Source of the DNA: UMGS172 sp964424555
GTDB lineage: Bacteria > Bacillota > Clostridia > Oscillospirales > Acutalibacteraceae
Assembly: GCA_964424555.1 (NCBI GenBank)
Contig: CAYRIX010000002.1
Coordinates: forward strand, 47,272-111,271
Reading direction: 5' to 3'
Length of the DNA stretch: 64,000 nt
Shown here: one piece after another, positions 18,537-28,192 of the stretch
Position numbering within the stretch: the first letter of the stretch is position 1
How the letters are laid out: each line of letters starts with the position of its first letter
Notes under the pieces: generated by a model
The model's database searches: none
The model's input: the letters and a program-made list of their open reading frames with translations, nothing else
Told to the model about the DNA's origin: nothing
Program-made: the position numbers and the translations under genes

Positions 18537-20933
18537 ATGAAAGTAAGTTTAAGTTGGCTTAAAAATTATGTTGATATAGACGTTCCCGTAGAAGTCCTTT
18601 GCGACAAAATGGTCATGGCAGGCTTTGAGGTTGAGGAGATGATCGACCTCTCCAAGTCGATGCGCAATGTTGTTGTCGGCAAGGTCACCAAAATGGAGCG
18701 CCACCCCGATTCCGACCATATGTTTATCTGTCAGGTGGACTGCGGTTTGGGTGAGGATGTTCAGATAGTCACTGGTGCGCAGAACGTTCATGAGGGCGAC
18801 CTTGTTCCTGCCGCCCTGCACGACTCCGATCTGCCCAACGGTATGCACATCAAAAAGGGCAAGCTGAGAGGTGTACCGTCCAACGGTATGCTCTGCTCGG
18901 GTGAAGAGCTGTGCGTCACCGAGGATGATTATGAGGGCGCATCCGTTTACGGAATTATGATTCTCAAATCCGACGCAGGTGCACCCGGTACCGATATGCG
19001 TGAGGTTTTGGGATTGAACGATTATATTATCGACTTCAAGATCACTGCCAACCGTCCCGACTGTCAGTCGGTGCTCGGTATCGCACGTGAGGCGGCCGTC
19101 GTCTTGGGCAAGCCGTTTAACGAGCCCAAGCCTACCTTTAAGACTGTCGGTGAGAATATTGCCGATTACATTAATGTGGAGGTCAAGAATTTTGACCTTT
19201 GCCCAAGATACTATGGTCGTGTTATCAAGAATGTCAAAATCGCTGAGTCGCCTGCTTGGATGAAAAAGTGCTTGCTTGCCGCAGGCATGCGTCCCATCAG
19301 CAATATTGTCGACATTACCAACTTTGTAATGCTCGAGACAGGTATGCCGATGCATGCGTTTGACCTTCGTGATGTCAAGGAACACAAAATAATCGTCCGC
19401 AATGCCTTGGAGGGTGAGCAGATAACCACTCTCGACGGCAAGGAGCATACGCTCGCCTCCGATATGCTGGTTATTGCTGACGGAAAAGAACCCTCCTGCA
19501 TTGCGGGTATTATGGGCGGTATGGATTCCGAAATCAAGGACGACACCGCTGAGATATTCTTAGAGTGCGCCAAGTTCCGCCGTGACAGTGTGCGTAAGAC
19601 TGCCCGCAAACTCGGCGTGCGTACCGAGGCAAGCGGTCGTTTTGAACGTGGTGTTGACATTATCACCGTTGAGTACGCCATGAACCGTTGCCTGCAGTTG
19701 GTAGATGAGTTGGGTGCAGGTGAGATAGTTGACGGCAATATTGACTGCAACGCAGGTCTTCCCACCGACCGTGAGCTGAACGTTAAGGTCAGTGATGTCG
19801 TGGCATTACTCGGTATCGATATTCCTGCCGAAAAAATGGTTGAGATACTCAATTCTCTACAGATAAAAACAACCCTTTCCGACGGAGTGCTGCACTGCCT
19901 CGTTCCGTCGTTCCGTGACGACGTTGAGGGCAGAGCCGACATAGCCGAGGAGGTTATGAGAATATACGGCTACGACCACATCAAGGGAAGCACCATGACG
20001 GGTGCTATCGTCCGTGGACGCAAGCTACCCGAGCGCATTAAGGCTGACAAGGTCAAGGACACACTCATTGCTAACGCCTTTAACGAGATCGCAACCTATT
20101 CCTTTATAGGCTCCAAGGCCATCGATGCTCTGAACCTCGATGAAAACGACACTCGCAGAAATGCTGTTACTATTCTGAATCCCCTTGGTGATGAGTACTC
20201 CACCATGCGTACACAGCTGGTCACCAGCATGATGACCGTGCTTGCCACCAACTACAACCGTAAGGTTCAATCGGCAAGATTGTTTGAGCTGAGCAAGGTA
20301 TTTATACCCAAAGCTCTGCCTGTAGTCGAGCAGCCCGACGAGGTGCCCGCACTTTGCTTAGGTCTTTACGGTGAGGGTGAGGATTTCTTCACCTTGAAGG
20401 GTATCGTTGAGGCGGTAGTTGCTTTGTTCAGTGATGCTATGCCGAGCTATGAGAGAGCAACCGAACCCTATCTCCATCCGGGTCGCAGTGCCGTGATGAG
20501 TGTTACAGGCAAGAAGATCGCCACCTTTGGTGAGGTACACCCGAAGGTTGCCGAAACCTACGGCATCGACGGCAAGGTATTTATTGCCGAAATAGCCGCT
20601 GATAAGCTTTACATGCAGGAAAAGGCCAAGATCACCTATAAGCCGTTGCCTAAGTTCCCTGCTGTTGACCGTGATTTAGCTCTTGTATGCGATGCCGAGA
20701 CCCCTGTCGGCACACTTGAGGCCGCTATCCGTGAGGGTGCCGGAAAGCTTTGTGAGGACATCAAGTTGTTTGACATCTATCAGGGCAGTCAGATTGCAGA
20801 GGGTAAAAAGAGTGTTGCCTACCGTGTAACACTTCGCTCGGCTGAGGGTACCCTGACCGACGAGGTCATCGACCGTGCCGTCAACAAAATGATCAAAAAG
20901 TTAGACGCCGTCGGCGCAACCTTGAGAAGCTGA
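18537..20933 (+). CDS. pheT: Phenylalanyl-tRNA synthetase beta subunit
   Basis: Structural, editing and tRNA-binding subunit of PheRS. In order: EMAP-type tRNA-binding domain (about 40-155), B3/B4 editing domain (about 210-385), B5 domain (about 405-475), catalytic-like core, and the C-terminal anticodon-binding FDX-ACB domain (about 705-798, beginning YKPLPKFPAVDRDLAL). 798 residues, full length. Confidence 0.97.
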   Translation: MKVSLSWLKNYVDIDVPVEVLCDKMVMAGFEVEEMIDLSKSMRNVVVGKVTKMERHPDSDHMFICQVDCGLGEDVQIVTGAQNVHEGDLVPAALHDSDLPNGMHIKKGKLRGVPSNGMLCSGEELCVTEDDYEGASVYGIMILKSDAGAPGTDMREVLGLNDYIIDFKITANRPDCQSVLGIAREAAVVLGKPFNEPKPTFKTVGENIADYINVEVKNFDLCPRYYGRVIKNVKIAESPAWMKKCLLAAGMRPISNIVDITNFVMLETGMPMHAFDLRDVKEHKIIVRNALEGEQITTLDGKEHTLASDMLVIADGKEPSCIAGIMGGMDSEIKDDTAEIFLECAKFRRDSVRKTARKLGVRTEASGRFERGVDIITVEYAMNRCLQLVDELGAGEIVDGNIDCNAGLPTDRELNVKVSDVVALLGIDIPAEKMVEILNSLQIKTTLSDGVLHCLVPSFRDDVEGRADIAEEVMRIYGYDHIKGSTMTGAIVRGRKLPERIKADKVKDTLIANAFNEIATYSFIGSKAIDALNLDENDTRRNAVTILNPLGDEYSTMRTQLVTSMMTVLATNYNRKVQSARLFELSKVFIPKALPVVEQPDEVPALCLGLYGEGEDFFTLKGIVEAVVALFSDAMPSYERATEPYLHPGRSAVMSVTGKKIATFGEVHPKVAETYGIDGKVFIAEIAADKLYMQEKAKITYKPLPKFPAVDRDLALVCDAETPVGTLEAAIREGAGKLCEDIKLFDIYQGSQIAEGKKSVAYRVTLRSAEGTLTDEVIDRAVNKMIKKLDAVGATLRS

Positions 20934-20955
20934 TAAAACAGTTTATCTAAAAATA

Positions 20956-20997
20956 CAAGGGCAAGGATCTTAAGCGATCCTTGCCCTTGCAGTTTTT
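20956..20997. terminator. Terminator between pheT and ireB
   Basis: CAAGGGCAAGGATC/GATCCTTGCCCTTG perfect stem. GTTTTT on the plus strand and TATTTTTAG on the minus strand make it bidirectional. Confidence 0.9.
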
Positions 20998-21001
20998 GGT
21001 A

Positions 21002-21259
21002 TCAGTTGGTCAAATAATATTTTACAAGATATTGCAGCAATGTATCACGGTCTATCTTGCGGATGAGATTACGTGCGTTATTGTGCGTGGTGATATAGGT
21101 CGGATCCTCTGACAGAATATATCCCACTATCTGATTAACAGGGTTATAGCCTTTTTCCTTGAGAGCGTTATACACCACAAGCATTATTCTTCTGACTTCC
21201 TGCTCGTTCTCGTTGCCGAGGCTGAAGGTAATTGTGTTCTGATTGTTTCCAATGCTCAT
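21002..21259 (-). CDS. ireB: IreB family regulatory phosphoprotein (UPF0297)
   Basis: An 85-residue protein of the IreB/UPF0297 family. In Enterococcus faecalis IreB is a substrate of the PASTA kinase IreK and affects cephalosporin tolerance. Recognised from EVRRIMLVVYNALKEKGYNPVNQIVGYILSEDPTYITTHNNARNLIRKIDRD. It usually sits with alaS and ruvX; here it stands alone between terminated pheT and pcrA. Confidence 0.93.
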   Translation of the reverse strand: MSIGNNQNTITFSLGNENEQEVRRIMLVVYNALKEKGYNPVNQIVGYILSEDPTYITTHNNARNLIRKIDRDTLLQYLVKYYLTN

Positions 21260-21349
21260 AGTTTACAGCACCTCTTTTTAACTCTTTTTTATTATTGTAC
21301 AATACGCCGTATGATTTTACAAGTAAAATTTTGTAAAATTTTAGTATTA

Positions 21350-23827
21350 CTATATTTTTTCAAGCCTTGCAAAGTTGGCCATAAGCTTCTTCGTGCCCTT
21401 GAGATCAAAGGCTATCTCCAAAAGGGTATCGTTGCCCATAGGCTTGGCCGACAGTATCATACCCTCACCGAAAACCTTGTGTCGAACACGCTGTCCCACC
21501 GAGTAACTGCCCTTACTTGAGGTTGCCGAGGTTTTTGCTCTGGACTTTTGCAGCAGTGTACCCTCAGAGCGCTGAGGCTTTTGCCTTGACGGTGCAAAGA
21601 AGTCATCAAAGCCTGCCGGCTGACGGCCACCAAAATCGGAATTATAAGCCTTACCTGAACCAAAGCCACCGTATGACGAGCTTCGCCCGTCGGAATAACG
21701 GAACTCAGCACTACCCATTCCAAAGGCCGACATACCGCTTCTGACACTCTTTATATTGCAAAGCTCCTTAGGTATCTCCTCCAAAAAGCGTGACGGCAGA
21801 TTTCTTCCGGTCTGACCGTACAGCATACGGGTGTAGGCATTAGATATGTGCAAGGTCTTTCTTGCACGGGTTATGGCAACATATGCAAGTCTGCGTTCCT
21901 CTTCAATATCCTCTTCGGTGCCGTATATCGACTGATTGCCGGGGAAAATCCCCTCCTCAAGACCGACAAGGAATACATTGTTGAACTCAAGACCCTTGGC
22001 CGAGTGCACCGTCATAAGGACCACTGCGTCAGCATCAGGGTCAAACTGGTCAATATCACTGATAAGTGCGACCTCCTCCAAAAAGCCCGAGAGGCTTGGA
22101 TCGTCATGCTCTTTTTCATACTGAGCAATGCTCGAAGCCAATTCCTTGACGTTGTCAAGTCGGTCGGCACCCTCCTTGCCCTCGGCGATAAGCGCTAAGG
22201 TATAGCTTGATTTATCAAGCATTTCCTCAAACAGCTCGACCAGACTGACCTTGCCTACAAGCTCGGTCAGTTTCTCTATCATCCGGCAAAATTCCTTAAG
22301 CTTTTTAGCCGCACGTTGCAACGGCGGGAAATCGTCGGCTGATTTGAACACCTCGAAAAGGGTCAGCCCTGTCTGGTCGGAAATCTCGATTGCTCGGGCA
22401 ACCGTAGTGTCGCCTATACCTCGCTTGGGCTCGTTAATAATACGGGTTAGCCTTACACGGTCGCCGTGGTTGTTTATTACGTTCAGATAAGCGATAACAT
22501 CCTTGATCTCCTTACGGTCGTAGAACCTATGACCGCCGACAACACGGTAAGGGACTCCCGAGCGTGCCAACACATTTTCTATAGCATTGGATTGTGCGTT
22601 CATACGGTAAAGAACGGCATTATCGGAATATCTTCCGCCCGATGCTACTGAATTCAAGATATTATCCACAACATGGGAGGCTTCACCCTGCTCGTCGGGT
22701 GCTGTAAAGACCTCTATTCTTTCACCGCCGTCGGCATCGGTCCAAAGATTTTTACCTTTACGTGCCTTGTTGTTGGCAATAACGGCATTGGCCGCATCAA
22801 GTATGACCGAGGTGGAACGGTAGTTCTGCTCAAGCCGTATAACCACGGCATCGGTGTATGTATCCTCGAAGCTCAGGATATTTTCAATGGTAGCTCCTCT
22901 GAAGCGGTATATACTTTGGTCATCATCACCGACAACACATATATTTCGGCTCTTTTCGGCAAGCAGGCTTACCAGCTCATACTGAGCGTGGTTAGTATCC
23001 TGATACTCGTCGACCATTATATAGCGGAAACGACGGTGATAAAAATCCAACGCCTCCTTTGATTCACGGAACAGCTTGACGGTATTAACTATCATATCGT
23101 CAAAATCCATGGCGTCGGCCTCTTTAAGTGCCTTTTGATAATAGGAATAGGCCTTGCCTATCTTGGACAGACGGATGTCGCCTGCGTTTTCCTCGATAAA
23201 CTGCTCAGGAGTTATAAGCCTGTCCTTGGCATTTGAAATGGCATTAAGAGTCGACTTAATGGGTATCATTTTTTCATCCAAACCAATGTTTTTGTAGACC
23301 TCTTTCATGACACGCTTTGAGTCATCGGTATCGTAAATGGTGAAGTGTGAGGAGTAACCGATATGATCTCCGAAGCGGCGTAAAATGCGTCCGCATACCG
23401 AATGGAAGGTGCCTGCCCAGATGTCAAGCCCGTCGTTGCCCAGCATGGCGGCAATACGGTCCTTAAGCTCCCCTGCCGCCTTGTTGGTAAAGGTGATGGC
23501 AAGTATTTCCCACGGACGGGCAGCGTCTACCGAGAAGATACCGCCATTCTCGAGCTCACCGCTTTGTGCGGCCTGTTCTATCTGTGGAAAGGTGTCCTCA
23601 TTGACAAACGGCGGCACATAGTCGGAATTAAAGGCATCACCGAACTTGACAAGCGAAGCAATACGGTTAACAAGCACAGTGGTTTTTCCGCTCCCTGCGC
23701 CTGCCAAAATCAGAACGGGTCCTTTAGCGGTAACAACGCCCTTAAACTGCATATTATTCATACGGCTGAAATATTTTTTGATGACCTCTCGCCGTAACGC
23801 TATAAATCGGGTATTTATATCAGGCAT
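21350..23827 (-). CDS. pcrA: UvrD/PcrA-type DNA helicase
   Basis: Superfamily 1A 3'-5' helicase for repair and replication-fork maintenance. Seen: Q-motif region MQFKGVV, Walker A LAGAGSGKTT (about residues 42-51), motif II VDEYQDTN, motif III GDDDQSIYRFRGA, motif IV QNYRS, motif V VHSAKGLEF and motif VI VAITRARKTL. The last 130 residues form the low-complexity linker and the Tudor-like PcrA C-terminus (VGQRVRHKVFGEGMILS). 825 residues. The first 25 residues before the Q motif may be longer than needed; no better start was found. Confidence 0.96.
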   Translation of the reverse strand: MPDINTRFIALRREVIKKYFSRMNNMQFKGVVTAKGPVLILAGAGSGKTTVLVNRIASLVKFGDAFNSDYVPPFVNEDTFPQIEQAAQSGELENGGIFSVDAARPWEILAITFTNKAAGELKDRIAAMLGNDGLDIWAGTFHSVCGRILRRFGDHIGYSSHFTIYDTDDSKRVMKEVYKNIGLDEKMIPIKSTLNAISNAKDRLITPEQFIEENAGDIRLSKIGKAYSYYQKALKEADAMDFDDMIVNTVKLFRESKEALDFYHRRFRYIMVDEYQDTNHAQYELVSLLAEKSRNICVVGDDDQSIYRFRGATIENILSFEDTYTDAVVIRLEQNYRSTSVILDAANAVIANNKARKGKNLWTDADGGERIEVFTAPDEQGEASHVVDNILNSVASGGRYSDNAVLYRMNAQSNAIENVLARSGVPYRVVGGHRFYDRKEIKDVIAYLNVINNHGDRVRLTRIINEPKRGIGDTTVARAIEISDQTGLTLFEVFKSADDFPPLQRAAKKLKEFCRMIEKLTELVGKVSLVELFEEMLDKSSYTLALIAEGKEGADRLDNVKELASSIAQYEKEHDDPSLSGFLEEVALISDIDQFDPDADAVVLMTVHSAKGLEFNNVFLVGLEEGIFPGNQSIYGTEEDIEEERRLAYVAITRARKTLHISNAYTRMLYGQTGRNLPSRFLEEIPKELCNIKSVRSGMSAFGMGSAEFRYSDGRSSSYGGFGSGKAYNSDFGGRQPAGFDDFFAPSRQKPQRSEGTLLQKSRAKTSATSSKGSYSVGQRVRHKVFGEGMILSAKPMGNDTLLEIAFDLKGTKKLMANFARLEKI

Positions 23828-23857
23828 TTTAAAACTCCTAATGAATAGAATGGGTTT

Positions 23858-23886
23858 ATTATACTATAATTTCGGTCTCTTTTCAA
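23858..23886 (-). promoter_or_regulatory. Sigma-A promoter of pcrA
   Basis: Minus strand: TTGAAA (23881-23886), 17 bases, TATAAT (23858-23863). Confidence 0.75.
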
Positions 23887-23960
23887 CTGTATTAAAGATT
23901 ATTTTGAAGTCACGATGTGTAGGTTTACAATAAAATACTTATTAACTGCAGAAAAAACTG

Positions 23961-23989
23961 TTGTATTTTTCTGCGGTTTGTTGTATACT
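23961..23989 (+). promoter_or_regulatory. Sigma-A promoter of the SRP RNA
   Basis: TTGTAT (23961-23966), 17 bases, TATACT (23984-23989), nine bases before the RNA's 5' stem. Confidence 0.8.
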
Positions 23990-23997
23990 AACCAATA

Positions 23998-24139
23998 GGT
24001 ACGCTTTTGGGCGTGCGAACGGTCGGGTCCTGTGCGACAGGGTGCCGTGAACCATGTCAGGCGGGGAACCGAGCAGCATTAAGCGGATTTCCTTGTGTGC
24101 CGCAGCCAACTCGGTCGTTCGTACGCCTAAGGGCGTACC
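23998..24139 (+). ncRNA. ffs: Signal recognition particle RNA, small bacterial type
   Basis: RNA scaffold of the SRP, binding Ffh. The hallmark domain IV is visible: CATGTCAGGCGGGGAACC followed by GAGCAGCATTAAGCG. A CCTGTGCGACAGGG...TGCCG inner helix surrounds it. The 5' and 3' ends GGTACGC...GCGTACC close a long rod-like stem. The transcript ends in the TTTTT run at 24140. Placement immediately before dnaX-ybaB-recR is the classical location. Confidence 0.93.
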
Positions 24140-24172
24140 TTTTTAAACGGTTTTCAAGAAAGGAGTGTTACC

Positions 24173-25846
24173 GTGTATCAGGCTTTATACCGCAAATACC
24201 GTCCGAAAAACTTTACCGATGTCGTGGGTGAAGAGCATATTACCGACATTTTGAAGAATGAGCTTCGTTCGGGCAAGATATTCCATGCCTATCTGTTCAC
24301 AGGTCCCCGTGGTACGGGTAAGACAAGCTGTGCCAAAATACTGGCCAAGGCTGTCAACTGTCTCAATTCAAAGGACGGGGATGCTTGCTGTGAGTGCGAA
24401 TCCTGCCGTGCCATTGAACAGGGCGACGTGCTTGATATAACCGAGATCGATGCCGCCTCAAACAACGGTGTTGAGAATATCCGTGACTTGAAAGAGCAGG
24501 TGTCCTACACTCCGACCTCGGCGAAATACCGTGTTTACATCATTGATGAGGTGCATATGCTGTCCATCGGTGCTTTCAATGCGCTTTTAAAGACGCTTGA
24601 AGAACCGCCCGCACACATCATATTTATCCTTGCCACCACCGAAGTGCACAAGCTTCCTGCAACCATTCTTTCCCGTTGCCAAAGATTTGATTTTCACCGC
24701 ATTTCGTCCGAAGCCATCAGCCGCCGTATTCAGTACATTGCCGAAAAGGAAGGCTTTACCATAGAGCAGTCGGCCGCCGATATGATCGCCGCTCTCTCCG
24801 ACGGCGGTATGCGTGACGCATTGTCAACGCTTGATCTGTGTGCCGCAAGGTCGCACCACATCACCGACCAAGATGTTATGAGTGTTTGCTCGCTGGCAGG
24901 TAACAATTACTGTCTTGAACTGGCCGAGAAAATACGTACCTCAAATGTTGGCGAGGCTTTGAAAAAGGTGGACGAGCTTCATAAAAACGCTGTCGACCTT
25001 CAGCGCCTTTGCACCGAAATGATAAGTCACTACCGCAACCTTATGGTAGCACGCACCGTGAAGGACTGCGCATCGCTTATAGTCTGTGCTCCCAAGGAGC
25101 TTGAGGACATAAAGGCGCAGGCCGCCGAATATCCGTTGGAAGGTATTGTCAACGCTATCAACGTGCTGTCGGTTTCACTTGACAGAATGTCGATGTGCGA
25201 CCGCAGAACGGAATTTGAGACGGCTATAGTAAAACTTTGCTCACCTCAGCTGGGATCGACCCCTGAGGCCTTGCTTGACCGACTTGAAAGGCTTGAAAGG
25301 ACCTTGAAATATTCGGTTCAAAGAACTGCAACTGCCGTCACGGCAACAGCTGCGGAAACTCCTACCGTTAAAGAAACTGCATCTGCGGTCGAAACTGTTG
25401 AAAGCACTCCTGAAGACAATGGAATGCCTCCGATACCCTCGGAGGTCGACACACCTCTTGATACCGCAGTACCTACCGCACCAAACACACCGACACCCGT
25501 GCCCGCCGTTGAAGAAAAGGCTCCGCCCGAAATATTCGACGCTTGGGCCGATGTTCAGAGCGAGCTTTCAAAATCGGCTCCCCTGCTTGCCGCCGTTTTG
25601 CGAGGCTCAAAGGCTTATGTACAGGGTGAGTTTTTGCTGATAGATTCAGAGAACGACCAGTTCTTCTCTTTGATGAGAAGCGACGACCCCATCTATCGCA
25701 CACAGATACGCAATGCAGTCAATGCAGTTGTGGGCAGAACATATCGCTTAGGCCCTTACAAAAAGCCTCAGGTTGAAACAACCGACCCGTTGCAGAATAT
25801 TATAAACAAGCTGAAATCACTTGAAGTACCCGGCTCAGAAGCTTGA
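24173..25846 (+). CDS. dnaX: DNA polymerase III subunits gamma/tau
   Basis: Clamp-loader ATPase of the replisome. Seen: start MYQALYRKYRPKNFTDVVG, Walker A GPRGTGKTSCAK (about 45-56), four-cysteine zinc module (CLNSKDGDACCECESC), DEVHML Walker B, and SRCQRFDFHRI sensor/arginine region. A Thr/Pro/Ala-rich linker (about 385-450) leads to a C-terminal tau-like domain. Start codon is GTG with AAGGAG eight bases upstream. No obvious A-rich slippery site was noticed, so a shorter gamma form is not proposed. Confidence 0.96.
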   Translation: MYQALYRKYRPKNFTDVVGEEHITDILKNELRSGKIFHAYLFTGPRGTGKTSCAKILAKAVNCLNSKDGDACCECESCRAIEQGDVLDITEIDAASNNGVENIRDLKEQVSYTPTSAKYRVYIIDEVHMLSIGAFNALLKTLEEPPAHIIFILATTEVHKLPATILSRCQRFDFHRISSEAISRRIQYIAEKEGFTIEQSAADMIAALSDGGMRDALSTLDLCAARSHHITDQDVMSVCSLAGNNYCLELAEKIRTSNVGEALKKVDELHKNAVDLQRLCTEMISHYRNLMVARTVKDCASLIVCAPKELEDIKAQAAEYPLEGIVNAINVLSVSLDRMSMCDRRTEFETAIVKLCSPQLGSTPEALLDRLERLERTLKYSVQRTATAVTATAAETPTVKETASAVETVESTPEDNGMPPIPSEVDTPLDTAVPTAPNTPTPVPAVEEKAPPEIFDAWADVQSELSKSAPLLAAVLRGSKAYVQGEFLLIDSENDQFFSLMRSDDPIYRTQIRNAVNAVVGRTYRLGPYKKPQVETTDPLQNIINKLKSLEVPGSEA

Positions 25847-25869
25847 GCCGATAGAAAGGAACATAAAAA

Positions 25870-26211
25870 ATGAGAGCAAGAATACCCGGAGCAAACCAAG
25901 GACAGAGCCAGGCCGCAATGATGCGTCAGGTTCAGAAGATGCAGGAGGATATGCAGAACTTTCAGGCCGAATTTGAGAACCGTGAGTTTACTGCAACTGC
26001 CGGTGGCGGAATGATCGAGGTGACCATGACCGGCAGCCACGAGATGAAGAAGATCACCATTGACCCTGAGGCAGTCGACCCCGAGGATGTCGAGATGCTT
26101 GAGGATTACCTCGTTATTGCTATCAATGATGTTGTCAAGAAGATTGCCGAAACGCAAGAAGCCGAGATGGGTGCCATCACAGGCGGACTTAACATTCCGG
26201 GATTGTTCTGA
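25870..26211 (+). CDS. YbaB/EbfC family nucleoid-associated protein
   Basis: Small DNA-binding protein of the YbaB/EbfC family, typically a dimer, conserved between dnaX and recR. 113 residues; N-terminal helix with MMRQVQKMQEDMQ, then the family core FTATAGGGMIEVTMTGSHEMKKITIDPEAVDPED. GGAAC-type site before the ATG. Its stop TGA shares one base with the recR ATG. Confidence 0.95.
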   Translation: MRARIPGANQGQSQAAMMRQVQKMQEDMQNFQAEFENREFTATAGGGMIEVTMTGSHEMKKITIDPEAVDPEDVEMLEDYLVIAINDVVKKIAETQEAEMGAITGGLNIPGLF

Positions 26212-26810
26212 TGGCATACAGTGTTGCACCGCTCGATAAGCTTTGCGAGCAGTTTGAACGTTTACCCGGCATTGGCAAAAAAACGGCGCGCCGTCTGGCT
26301 TACTATGTCATAACCCGTCCCGACGATATGGCAGGTAAGTTTTCGGATGCCCTGCTTTCGGCCAAGGCAAAGATAAAATATTGCAGTGTTTGTCAAAACC
26401 TTACCGACGGTGAGGTCTGTTCGTTGTGCTCGGCAGCCGACCGTGACCGCAGTGTGATCTGCGTTGTTGAGGATGCACAGGATGTTATGGCTTTTGAGCG
26501 CACACGTGAGTTCAGAGGACTTTATCATGTTCTGCACGGTGCAATCAGCCCGCTTGACGGCATCGGTCCCGACCAATTAAAGCTGCGTGAGCTTATGGCA
26601 AGATTGTCTGACGGTAAGGTGCAGGAGATAATCGTTGCCACCAACCCGACGGTTGAGGGAGAGGCCACTGCGAGCTACATTTCACGCCTTGTCAAGGCAA
26701 TGGGCATAAAGGTTACACGGCTTGCCTACGGTATCCCCGTCGGCGGCGACCTTGAATATGCCGACGAGGTCACCCTTTCACGTGCATTGGAAGGAAGAAA
26801 AGAACTGTGA
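26211..26810 (+). CDS. recR: Recombination mediator RecR
   Basis: Acts with RecO/RecF to load RecA at gaps. Seen: helix-hairpin-helix FERLPGIGKKTARRLAYY, zinc finger CSVCQNLTDGEVCSLC, Toprim region VICVVEDAQDVMAFE, and Walker-like C-terminus. 199 residues, normal. Overlaps ybaB by one base and the alkylation-repair gene by four. Confidence 0.97.
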   Translation: MAYSVAPLDKLCEQFERLPGIGKKTARRLAYYVITRPDDMAGKFSDALLSAKAKIKYCSVCQNLTDGEVCSLCSAADRDRSVICVVEDAQDVMAFERTREFRGLYHVLHGAISPLDGIGPDQLKLRELMARLSDGKVQEIIVATNPTVEGEATASYISRLVKAMGIKVTRLAYGIPVGGDLEYADEVTLSRALEGRKEL

Positions 26811-27493
26811 GCGATGTTGTCCGTTATGTTCAGCGCCATCTGTTGAATTTGGCCGATGAAAACTATCGGGAATTTAATAGTAAACTAATGCCAACGGTCG
26901 AGAAATCGACCGTTTTTGGCGTTCGCACACCCGTTCTCCGTAAATTCGCTAAAAACTTTTTCAAAGACCAAAAGTCGAATGAGTTTTTGTGTGCTTTGCC
27001 GCATGAATTTTTTGAAGAAAATCAACTCCATGCATTTTTGGTGGAGCAGGTAAAGGACTTTGACCGTTGTATAGACTTGGTCGAAGCCTTTTTGCCGTTT
27101 GTGGATAACTGGGCAACCTGCGACTGCTTTTCACCGTCTGTTTTCAAAACCAACCCCGACCGGCTTTTACCGTATATCGAAAAATGGCTTGTGTCGCCGC
27201 ACGTTTACACCGTGCGTTACGGTATTGTGATGCTGATGCGATACTTTTTGGACAAGCGGTTCGACGAAAAATACCTAAGAATGGTAGCAAATGTGCCTAC
27301 TGATGATTATTATTTGCACATGGCGGTGGCGTGGTTCTTTGCAACGGCATTGGCCAAGCAATATGAGGCCACCCTGCCATATATCGAAAACCGCCTGCTC
27401 GACAAGGCAACCCACAACAAAACTATTCAAAAGGCTATCGAAAGCTTCCGTGTGAGCGATGAAAATAAGAGAATTTTGAAAATTTTAAGATAA
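26807..27493 (+). CDS. AlkD-like DNA alkylation repair protein
   Basis: HEAT-like-repeat DNA glycosylase family for N3/N7-alkylated purines. 228 residues beginning with GTG that overlaps the recR stop (GTGA), so translationally coupled. Seen: KSTVFGVRTPVLRKFAKNF, DNWATCDCF (the conserved W and D of the active groove) and YTVRYGIVMLMRYFLD. This extra member after recR is less usual than the rest of the operon. Confidence 0.87.
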   Translation: MSDVVRYVQRHLLNLADENYREFNSKLMPTVEKSTVFGVRTPVLRKFAKNFFKDQKSNEFLCALPHEFFEENQLHAFLVEQVKDFDRCIDLVEAFLPFVDNWATCDCFSPSVFKTNPDRLLPYIEKWLVSPHVYTVRYGIVMLMRYFLDKRFDEKYLRMVANVPTDDYYLHMAVAWFFATALAKQYEATLPYIENRLLDKATHNKTIQKAIESFRVSDENKRILKILR

Positions 27494-27589
27494 ATTAGCC
27501 TTTTGTTGCCTAAAACAATGCAACAAAACACATTTTTACGCCTATGTTTAGAAGGACAGTTGTTCTTACTAAATTAAAAAGGAGTTAAA

Positions 27590-28192
27590 ATGTTGATGTA
27601 TTCAAAAAAATGGGTGGCTTATATCTGCAATGACACTATACCAGCTATTTCAAATTCTAAATCCAACACTTACCCGAATTGGGTGATTTGGATACACCAA
27701 AGCCAAGGTAATACACATTGTGAGGAATGTTTGAAGCTTGATAATTGTTGGTTTTGGGATTCCAAGACACCAAAACATCCGCATCATTTATTCTGCCACT
27801 GTATTTTGGAGGAATTACCTTATAGCATGGTTTTAGCACAGGCACGTGCCGATGCGGATTACAGAAAATTCGACCCGTATTTATTTAACACAGATGGGAC
27901 ACAAACACACCACAAGGAAGACATGTTAAAGCAATGGGGTTATACCGTTGAGGACTCCATGTGGCTTCATCAAGAGTTCATCCGCCAAGGACTGGAAAAG
28001 TATATAAAAGGTGAGTATGATTTGGGGTTGTTAAACGAGCACGGTCAGCGAATAAATATTGCTATAGAAATACCTCGAAAAGATATACCTGACAAAGCCG
28101 CATTCCGAACCGGTTGGATGGTATATCCAAATGGAAAAATCCAATTAGTTACACCCTACGGAGGCAAAATAAAAAATGAAATATTTAGATAA
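27590..28192 (+). CDS. MuF-like Cys/His motif protein, candidate toxin
   Basis: Function not established. The 200-residue product has HCEEC followed about 23 residues later by HPHHLFCHC. This spacing recalls the C-terminal zinc-like motif of phage MuF/gpF head proteins, which also occur fused to toxin domains. The C-terminal half (about 110-200) ends in TGWMVYPNGKIQLVTPYGGK and could be an effector domain. The region is visibly richer in A+T than its neighbours, and no phage genes surround it. AAGGAG precedes the ATG. The next gene overlaps its end and may encode the matching immunity protein. Confidence 0.5.
   Translation: MLMYSKKWVAYICNDTIPAISNSKSNTYPNWVIWIHQSQGNTHCEECLKLDNCWFWDSKTPKHPHHLFCHCILEELPYSMVLAQARADADYRKFDPYLFNTDGTQTHHKEDMLKQWGYTVEDSMWLHQEFIRQGLEKYIKGEYDLGLLNEHGQRINIAIEIPRKDIPDKAAFRTGWMVYPNGKIQLVTPYGGKIKNEIFR

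Noticed and set aside
23948..23974. GCAGAAAAAAC/ATTTTTCTGC inverted repeat before the SRP RNA as a terminator
   Set aside because: It overlaps the SRP RNA -35 region and no plus-strand gene ends upstream; likely chance in AT-rich DNA.
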